Of a stretch of 64,000 bases of DNA, positions 57,425-64,000 are shown piece by piece (the stretch's first letter is position 1; every line of letters begins with the position of its first letter). Both the position numbers and the translations under genes were made by a program. The notes beneath the pieces are model-generated. The model was not told where the DNA came from and ran no database searches. It worked only from the letters and a program-made list of their open reading frames with translations. The DNA is taken from assembly GCA_963682175.1 (NCBI GenBank), contig OY821788.1, forward strand, positions 14,774,001-14,838,000, given 5' to 3'. The DNA is from Triglochin maritima (Eukaryota > Streptophyta > Magnoliopsida > Alismatales > Juncaginaceae).

Positions 57425-57638
57425 ACCGGTCGACCGTTTGAAGGTTCGGTCGACCGCTCGAACCAAGTTTCGGTCGACCGTTCGCAACAATAAAATATTT
57501 CATCGCAATGTTCGGTCGACCGACCGATAGATCCGGTCGACCGTTCCGAACAGACAAAATTCCCTGTTATCGGTTGAGACGTGTCCGGTCGACCGTGCAC
57601 CGATCGGTTGACCGTTTACTGTTATCCGGTCGATCGTT
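57425..57638. repeat. Palindrome cluster in the 56780-58875 LTR
   Basis: Eight or nine CGGTCGACCG-type motifs. The edge is about 175 bp upstream of the TATA box (57241-57250, read on minus), the same distance as in the 32583-33529 LTR. Confidence 0.88.
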
Positions 57639-57764
57639 TGTGCACAGTACTGCAGACTTGTCAAATTTCGATTTAACCCCTACAAAATTTGACATTTCGA
57701 CCGTTTGTGCACAGTACTGCAGACTTGTCAAATTTCGATTTAACCCCTACAAAATTTGACATTT
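57631..57764. repeat. 67-bp tandem duplication in the LTR
   Basis: The unit containing TTTGTGCACAGTACTGCAG and CCCCTACAAAATTTGACATT occurs twice in a row with period 67. The other copies of this LTR have it once. Confidence 0.9.
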
Positions 57765-59597
57765 CGGGATTAGTAGTAAATTCACAACTTATGTAACATA
57801 TTTTCCTATGTAATGATAAATCATTACACCCCATAATATTTACATCACATATGAATTTTAATTTAGATTCTAATTATGTCATTAATCACAACATAATTTT
57901 GATTTTGCTTGTTCACCCCATGTGTCATATTTTCTAAATGAAACCCGACACATCTTATGAACTCAAAATCCACATTTCTCGTTTCTCAGTTTTGTGGTGT
58001 GACCTATGGGAGGATCTAAACTAAGTTGGCAGTGATATTAAGAGCTTAATATCACAAGCTATAAGTGGTATCTAGCTACACATTATAGCTCCCAATCAGT
58101 TAGATGTCTTAATTCCACTTGAATCAAAACCCGATCCATTTAGTGATGGAGTGCACCACTTGTGTCCGTCCATTGCCTCATGATATTAAGAATACACACA
58201 AAGTAGTATTGTGTCATCTTTGTATTAGTATTCATTTCTTGATCTCTTTAAGCTAGTTATAAATATGTGACTTAACTCAAATCACATTGTGCACATTATA
58301 ACTTTTCTTTATCAAGGGCCCCACTAATATCATCACTCAATTAAGAGGGGCAATGATAATCTTTTGACTAACTATCTTCTCCAACAAAAGTCATACTTAA
58401 CCAACTAATGTCTTTGCACTACACTCATTGATAGCTTAAGACACTAATCTAATTAAGCACTTCTTAAGCGATCGGATATAAGTCTCATATCAAAGGACCA
58501 ATGACACAGTAAAATATTAATGACACAGAAACAAATTTCTATAATATTTTACTTGTTATGTCAATTCAGTATATAAAAGTACTATTTTCCTCTTTTGTGT
58601 ACCCGTGTTGTCACTCACTTGTAGAGCTACAATGATCTATGATCAACACGACAATCTTAACTCGGTAATTAATGTCCCATGTTAATCACCATGATTGCGA
58701 ATATCTTTTGTTTCATGTAAACCAATATCTTTTAGAGCTCTACGGTTAAGGACCAAGAGCCTCTTCCTTAACACTTCTAAAAGACGAATAACATAAACAA
58801 TGAACAAAATGATTTCTCATTCAATTCATAACAATTGACATTTAAAAGTAAAACTTTTAGAACACATTCCCTTCATCTACAACTCCTCACACAATAACGA
58901 CAAGCAGTGATGCGAAATTCGACCATTTATATGCTGATACAAAAAATTTATGTAGTTAGTCAAATTTCGACGTCTCGATTCTTCAAGAAAGTTTCGAATA
59001 TTCATCAGCTGCATTTCAATAGCCACGTTCACATGGTCGAATGTAGTGATGCACTCTTTTAGAGCCGAATGAGCACTTTCAACACTACAGTTAGTAGTGT
59101 TGCTGAAATGAAGGACTTTGTTCGTCCAAATCAACACAAACTTTTCTTTATACACTAACCACGTGTCTTCCAGATACTCCATGATAGCTGGCCAAGACTT
59201 AAAAGAATATCTTAGATTATGGACAACTCTATCATACTCGGTTTCTGAAGTAGAAAGCATGACTTTCCTCCACTTTTCACACATCAAATTCTCTGCAAGC
59301 TGCTTGTTCTTGCCGAATACGTGGTATGCGTAGTTGTATACGTCTTTGTTTCTCCTGGTCCGTTATTATTGCAATCGGGCTGACAGTACCCAGAACATAT
59401 TTTGCAACTTCTCCAACACTTACCGCTAACTAGACTCGGTCTCATCCTTCATAATCGCATAGCCGACAAGGAAGTTCATGTTTGTTTGTGTCACCCTAAC
59501 CATCTCGAACAAAGACATCTTGTACTTGTTTGTTTTGTATGTCGAATCCATGCAAATTACGAAAGGGTATCTTATCCATAAACAATCCTCGGCTATC

Positions 59598-62408
59598 AAC
59601 TCCCTTTGTCCTCCATAAACAAGAATCTTATCCTTAGTCCGGTTAAGGTACTTCAGGATATTCTTGACCGCAGTCCAATGCTCAGGACCTGCGTTGGATT
59701 GGTGACGACTTGTTACGCTTAGAGCATATGAGACATCGGGTCTTGTGCAAGTCATCGCGTCTTGTGCAAGTCATCGCGTACATGATCAACCCAATTGCCG
59801 AAGCATAAGGGACATCTTTCATGTACTCTAAGTCCTTACGTGATTGCGCACGTTGAGACTTCTTGAGTTGCACACCCATACTCATTGGCACACTGCTCTT
59901 TTTGGAGTTGTTCATCTTGAACCTTTCCAAGACCTTGTCAATGTATGTACGTTGACTGAGGCTAATGAGTCTACGAGATTTATCTCGATATATCTTGATT
60001 CCCAAGATGTATTGAGCCCCACCCATATCTTTCATTGAAAATGCAGATTTCAATGAACTTCTCGTTTGCTCAAGCAAAAAAATATGATTTCCAATGAGCA
60101 ATATGTCATCGACATATAAGATTAGGAATACTACACGGCTCCTACTAACCTTCTTGTATATACAAGGTTCTTCCTTACTTTGAATGAAGTGAAGCTTCTT
60201 CACTTCCTCATCAAAGCGTTTGTTCCAACTCCTTGATGCTTGCTTCAATCCATAAATGGATCTTTGAAGCTTGCATACCTTTTCGCTATTCTTTGGATCT
60301 TCAAAACCTTGAGGTTGTACCATGTACACATTCTCCTCCAAGTTCCCATTAAGGAACGCCATTTTGACATCCATTTGCCATATTTCATAATCATGAAATG
60401 CGGCAATAACGAGCATAATCCGAATAGACTTGAACATGTCAACCAGTGAAAAGGTTTCATCATAGTCAATTCCTTGAACTTGAGTGAAACCCTTCGCTAC
60501 AAGCCTCACTTTGTAGGTTGTCAAGTTCCCATCCATGTCCATCTTCCTTTTGAAAACCCATCTATTTTGAATGACATTTTTCCCTTGAGGAAGGTCAACC
60601 AAGTTCCACACTTGATTATCATACATGGATTCAATTTCGGATTTCATGGCCTTAAGCCATAGTTTGGAGTCTTCCCTTTCCATTGCTTCTTGGAAGGTCA
60701 AGGGATCATTGGTATCAAGTACAATGATTTCATGAAGTACCAGATATAAGTCGGGTTTCTTCCTTTCCCTTGTTGACCTTCTAAGTTCTTTTGGTTCTTC
60801 TCGTGTCTCTCGAACTTCTTCCACAATTTCTTGAGGAGTGGGTTCACATTCAACTCTTGAACGTACACTTGGTGGGGATGATTGTGATTCTCTCACAATT
60901 TCTTGCGAGGGTCTCTCACTCACGCTCCCACTAACCAAAGGAACCTCGGTTGGGCCTTCATGATCTTGAATGTCATCATTCATGTCATGATCGTGTAGAG
61001 TATCTTGAGTTTCCTCAAGCACAACCCTACTCCCACTACTTTTTACTCTATCCAGAAATTCCTTTTCCAGAAATGTGGCATCCCTCTCTACAATCACTCG
61101 ATTGGAGGTGATATGCCAAAAGTAGTATCCTCTTGTCTCACGAGGATAACCAATAAAGAAGCACTTATCCGCTTTTGGTTGAAGTTTGGTCGACATCAAT
61201 TTCTTGACGTAAGCCTCACAACCCCAAATCTTGAGAAAATTGAGCTTAGGTATTTTACCACTCCATAGCTCATAAGGAGTTTTCTCTACGGATTTGGATG
61301 GAACATTATTTAGTGTGTAAGTCGCAGTTTGTAGTGCATAACTCCAAAAGTAAAGAGGTAATTCCACATGACTCATCATTGACCGAACCATGTCGAGCAA
61401 TGTCCTATTCCTCCTTTCGGATACCCCATTCCATTGAGGTGTACCGGGAGGAGTGAGTTGAGGTACAATACCAAACTCCTTTAGGTATGAGTCAAATTCG
61501 GCACTTAAGTACTCACCTCCACGATCCGTTCGTAGAGACTTGATTTTCTTGTCGAGTTGGTTCTCTACTTCATTCTTGAATTCTTTGAACTTGTCAAAGG
61601 ATTCACTTTTGTTTCTCATTAGATAAACATAGCCATAACGACTATAATCATCCGTGAACGTAATGAAGTACCTGAAACCATCTCGTGCACTAGTACTCAT
61701 TGGACCACATACATCGGAATGTATCAAATCCAACAAGCCACTCACCCTTATGCCTTTCTTCTTGAAATGCTTTTTGGTCATTTTTCCCATTAAACATGGT
61801 TGGCACGTCTCCAATGATTTAAAATCAAGTAGACCAAGAAGGTTAGCTTCTTGCAATTTCTTGATGCGCTTTTCATTTATGTGACCAAGACGATAGTGCC
61901 ACAAGAGAGTATCATTCTCGTGAGTGGTCTTAAGTCTTTTGTTATTGATACTAAAGACTTGTTTATTATTCAATTCAAGCAAATAGAGACCATTCCTTAT
62001 GAATGCATTTGCATAGAAAACACCATTCTTCGATATAGACAAACAAGAATTTGAAACATTTATATTAAAATTATCCATATCTAAACATGATACAGAAATA
62101 ATGTTCTTGCTAATCGAAGGCACATAATAAACATTCTTTGGACATAAATTTAAACCACTACATAATTGAAGCACCACACAACCTTGTGCAACCGCAGAAA
62201 CGTTCGCACCATTTCCGACCTTCAATTCTATCTCGTTCCTTGCGAGTTCCTTCCTATCCAGGAGTAGCTGCACATTAGAAACTATGTGAGCACAAGATCC
62301 GGTATCAATTACCCAATCCTGGACAGAGGTGGCTAAATTTATTTCAATAACAAATATACCTTTGGCCTTTTTGGGGCGCCGACGTTCAATCACTCCGTTG
62401 TCAAGGTC
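59598..62408 (-). pseudogene. Copia pol polyprotein, nearly intact but 3' truncated
   Basis: One 903-codon frame runs 62393-59682. Domains by rough residue: protease DTG at 30-32; GAG-pre-integrase H-H-C-C region (about 162-205, LLWHYRLGHINEKR and CQPC); integrase core with HSDVCGP (about 226), RTDRGGEY (about 288) and NGVSERRNR (about 326); reverse transcriptase with QMDVKMAFLNGNLEE and LYVDDILLIGN; start of RNase H. A TAA at the gag-pol boundary, a 19-bp duplication causing a frameshift (59742-59779) and loss of RNase H at 59597 break it. The sequence then runs directly, and in frame, into MULE coding. Lineage within copia looks like Tork or TAR, not Sirevirus; this is from motif style only. 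Confidence 0.9.
59742..59779. repeat. 19-bp tandem duplication causing a frameshift
   Basis: CTTGTGCAAGTCATCGCGT occurs twice in a row. Nineteen is not a multiple of three, so the pol frame shifts here. Confidence 0.95.
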
Positions 62409-63233
62409 TTACTTGTACTTGGGGCAATTTGGCCGGATGTGTCCTTTTTCACCGCAGTGAAAGCACTCCGTATTGGGAGTTGGAGATTTCTGAGATTTCC
62501 CCCTCGAGGCACTCTTATGAGCACCTCCTACTCCCTTGCTCTTGATTGAACCACTTTTGGTAGATTTGCCCTTTCCTTTACCAATCTTTTGGCTCCTCCC
62601 ATGGACGGCAAGGACTTGCTTGTCCCTACCCTTGCCCATGTCAACTTCAGCAGTTTTGAGAGCGTTGTGCAGCTCCTCAAGACTCACCCCTTTTTCACGC
62701 ACGTGATAGTGCATCACAAAGTCCTTAAAGGACGGGGCTAGAGAGCCAAGAATCATATCTTCAGCAATGTCCTCGGGCATTGGTGAAGAGAGCTTTGCCA
62801 ACTTCTCAAGGTACCCTTGCATCGTGAGAAAATGCATGGATACCGATGTTCCCTCCGCCATATGACACATTGTCAGTGCGATGGTGGTCTTATAACGCTC
62901 CTTTCGGGCACTATCCATGAACATCTTAGATAAAGCCTCCATGGTCTTCTTGGGTTTCGAATCCAAGTATTTCGCTTAAAGCGAGTCACCCATGGATGCT
63001 AGCATAAGACCGTGAACTTGGTTCTCTTGGTCTTCCCACTTGGCCTTAGCATCTTTCTCTTCATCGGTTAATCTCTCATTCCATTTTGGGATTGGACCTT
63101 CCAAAATGTGAGACAGTTTCTCAAATTTTAACACGATGTTGAGTTTGAGTTGCCAACTAATGAAGTTTAAGCCATCATTTGCTAAAGGGTGTTTTTCTAT
63201 CATGGATCGTACGATAGGTTGGATGTTCGACAT
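62409..63233 (-). pseudogene. Copia gag with one nonsense codon
   Basis: Starts at the ATG 63233-63231 and matches the intact Gag at 22707 along its length: HILEGPIPKWNE, VHGLMLASMGDSL, then TAA (62976-62978) where the sister has CAA, then AKYLDSKPKKTMEAL to the CCHC knuckle CFHCGEKGHIRPNC (about 62470-62430). A second TAA after CPKYK separates it from pol, where the sister reads on. The knuckle and basic linker are intact. Only these point changes stop this copy from reading through. Confidence 0.9.
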
Positions 63234-64000
63234 TTTTCTACAAAATAAATCATACAGGATTTTAATGCCAATTTTATGTTTATACATACATACAAATGTA
63301 AATGCTGCAAATAAAAAAAAGCCCATAAATGCAACAATCCAAGATCCCATCAATTGTAATATAGACTAGCTAAGGGCTATCGAATACATTACAATATCAA
63401 GGTAAGAAAAATATTTTCTAATCACAACCTTTTTGAATTTTAGCAACATTAGCATCTTCAAACTCTTGTGATTCTTGTCGTTTTAATTATGAGGGAATGC
63501 GACCTAACCTCGTAAGAAATTGTTTTTCCCAAAACCGAGCGAGGGCTCTAGGTAATGTAAAGAAAACTTATTTTCATTTGATACGAGATACGTTTATCCA
63601 TTGTATTCACAACTAAACATACTTGGGTTCACTAGGGTGAAACACACCTCATATATCTGATCGTGGCACAACAATAGACAACCATTATATCTCCCACTAT
63701 TCCCAAAGATGGAGGGAGCTATCTCCCACTAAGGGCGAGCAGAGTATCCCTCGATCGATGGCTGCTAGTGGATGAAATAAGAAGGAAAATTACTCTTAAT
63801 TTTTGTTGGACAATTTCATATATTAACATGTGATTCAGAATTTTAGGTTATCATGCATATTATCATTCATACACATCCTAACATTCAACACATTCATCAC
63901 ATGCATAGCAAGATTAAAAACAGAAATTAAACCATTCACACAATCCACATCGTGTGAGTTTATATGTTCCCTTTAATCCTTGATCCTCGATCCCTGATCC
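63234..64000 (-). other. Copia B leader of the right-hand element
   Basis: Matches 21880-22706 in reverse. It includes the GGGAGATAGCTCCCTCCATC block at about 63710-63730 and the TTTATTTTGTAG before gag. It runs off the right edge; the 5' LTR and primer site are outside the window. Confidence 0.75.

Larger units (their letters stand above)
56365..58875 (-). mobile_element. Chimeric copia element: B LTR, primer site, partial B2 LTR
   Basis: 2511 bp between perfect TCTAC duplications inside the MULE gene. On minus: a complete family B LTR (58875-56780, TGAAGGG to CCTACA), a primer site (56778-56768), a few tens of bases, then the last ~370 bp of a different LTR variant (B2), from its TATA region to CACGAAATCCAACA at 56365. 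The whole coding region and most of the second LTR are missing. The two LTR ends are clearly diverged, so they did not come from ordinary duplication of one LTR during a single insertion. Confidence 0.75.
53930..59597 (-). pseudogene. MULE transposase with SWIM and OTU-like domains, broken
   Basis: Minus-strand pieces in order: the catalytic-region start YPFVICMDSTYKTNKYKM (about 59580-59500) with a later IITDQE, then KWRKVMLSTSETEYDRVV, WLVYKEKFVLIW and TTNCSVESAHSALKE (59287-58881); after an insertion, a SWIM zinc finger CGCAFLTSHEIPCAC (about 56330-56285); a C-tail with KVRGRPRGKSTRRDPSAFEY (about 56040); an OTU-like region with DVRADGTCGFRFVADVF (about 55670-55615); and after a second insertion PIYEHVYYD (near 54070). 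MULE transposase moves Mutator elements; OTU-like domains are deubiquitinase-type proteases, here with the Asp-Gly-x-Cys motif. Stops, frameshifts, a missing helical segment and three retroelement junctions inactivate it. Its start is replaced by copia pol at 59598. Confidence 0.82.

Noticed and set aside
58877..59595. MULE coding as cargo captured by copia
   Set aside because: The rest of the same MULE gene continues at 55560-56350 beyond a TSD-bracketed insertion, so the MULE gene is the host sequence and the copia pol is a truncated neighbour.

Overview
This window is nuclear DNA of a flowering plant, probably a eudicot with a repeat-rich genome. The evidence is Ty1/copia and Ty3/gypsy LTR retrotransposons with the plant initiator-Met primer site, Sirevirus-type elements, hAT and Mutator-like (MULE) DNA transposons, plant mobile domain (PMD) genes, and one seven-exon gene whose predicted protein looks chloroplast-targeted. 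No prokaryotic, organellar, rRNA, tRNA or CRISPR sequence was recognised.

Layout. 1-6675: degraded minus-strand copia element (family B), a gypsy-like LTR fragment, and a truncated minus-strand Sirevirus-type element (A). 6676-18690: AT-rich DNA without an intact gene, holding one copy of a ~1-kb inverted duplication, two solo LTRs with perfect 5-bp target duplications (10116-11917, 13561-15410), and a PI-PLC-like gene fragment abutting the end of a hAT transposase remnant. 18691-38925: a deep nest. Sirevirus element C (plus strand) has its LTR split by copia element B (20356-33529, TSD TATCG). B's 3' LTR is split by a gag-only Sirevirus, D (26931-32577, TSD TATGT). D's 5' LTR is split by a hAT MITE (31565-32140, TSD CCGAAGGC). 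Further on, the gag gene of C is split by a non-autonomous MULE (35953-38408) filled with a hierarchical tandem repeat. 38926-41990: LTR tail, broken PMD and possible MULE pieces, and the second copy of the inverted duplication.

42206-47234 is the one apparently functional host gene (7 exons, 402 aa by my splice model, function unknown). 49867-59597 holds two converging broken genes: a PMD gene on plus and a MULE transposase with SWIM and OTU-like domains on minus. They look like the two genes of one large Mutator-like transposon, now split by two Sirevirus solo LTRs and a chimeric copia element. 59598-64000 is the gag-pol of a second, much better preserved copia B element (minus), with its 5' LTR beyond the window.

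The most unusual signal is a palindromic motif, TTCGGT-NN-ACCGAA and variants (often centred on GGTCGACC). It is clustered 7 to 15 times in the LTRs of unrelated families (copia B, Sirevirus-type A, C, D, E, F and a gypsy-like solo LTR). In the six Sirevirus-type LTR copies the edge of the cluster lies about 92-100 bp upstream of the TATA box; in copia B the distance is about 175 bp in both LTRs where it can be measured. A second notable system is the gag-only Sirevirus (D, and remnant A): it lacks both pol and the Gag zinc knuckle, yet D keeps an intact 482-codon Gag ORF, near-identical LTRs, a primer site, multiple polypurine tracts and a perfect TSD.
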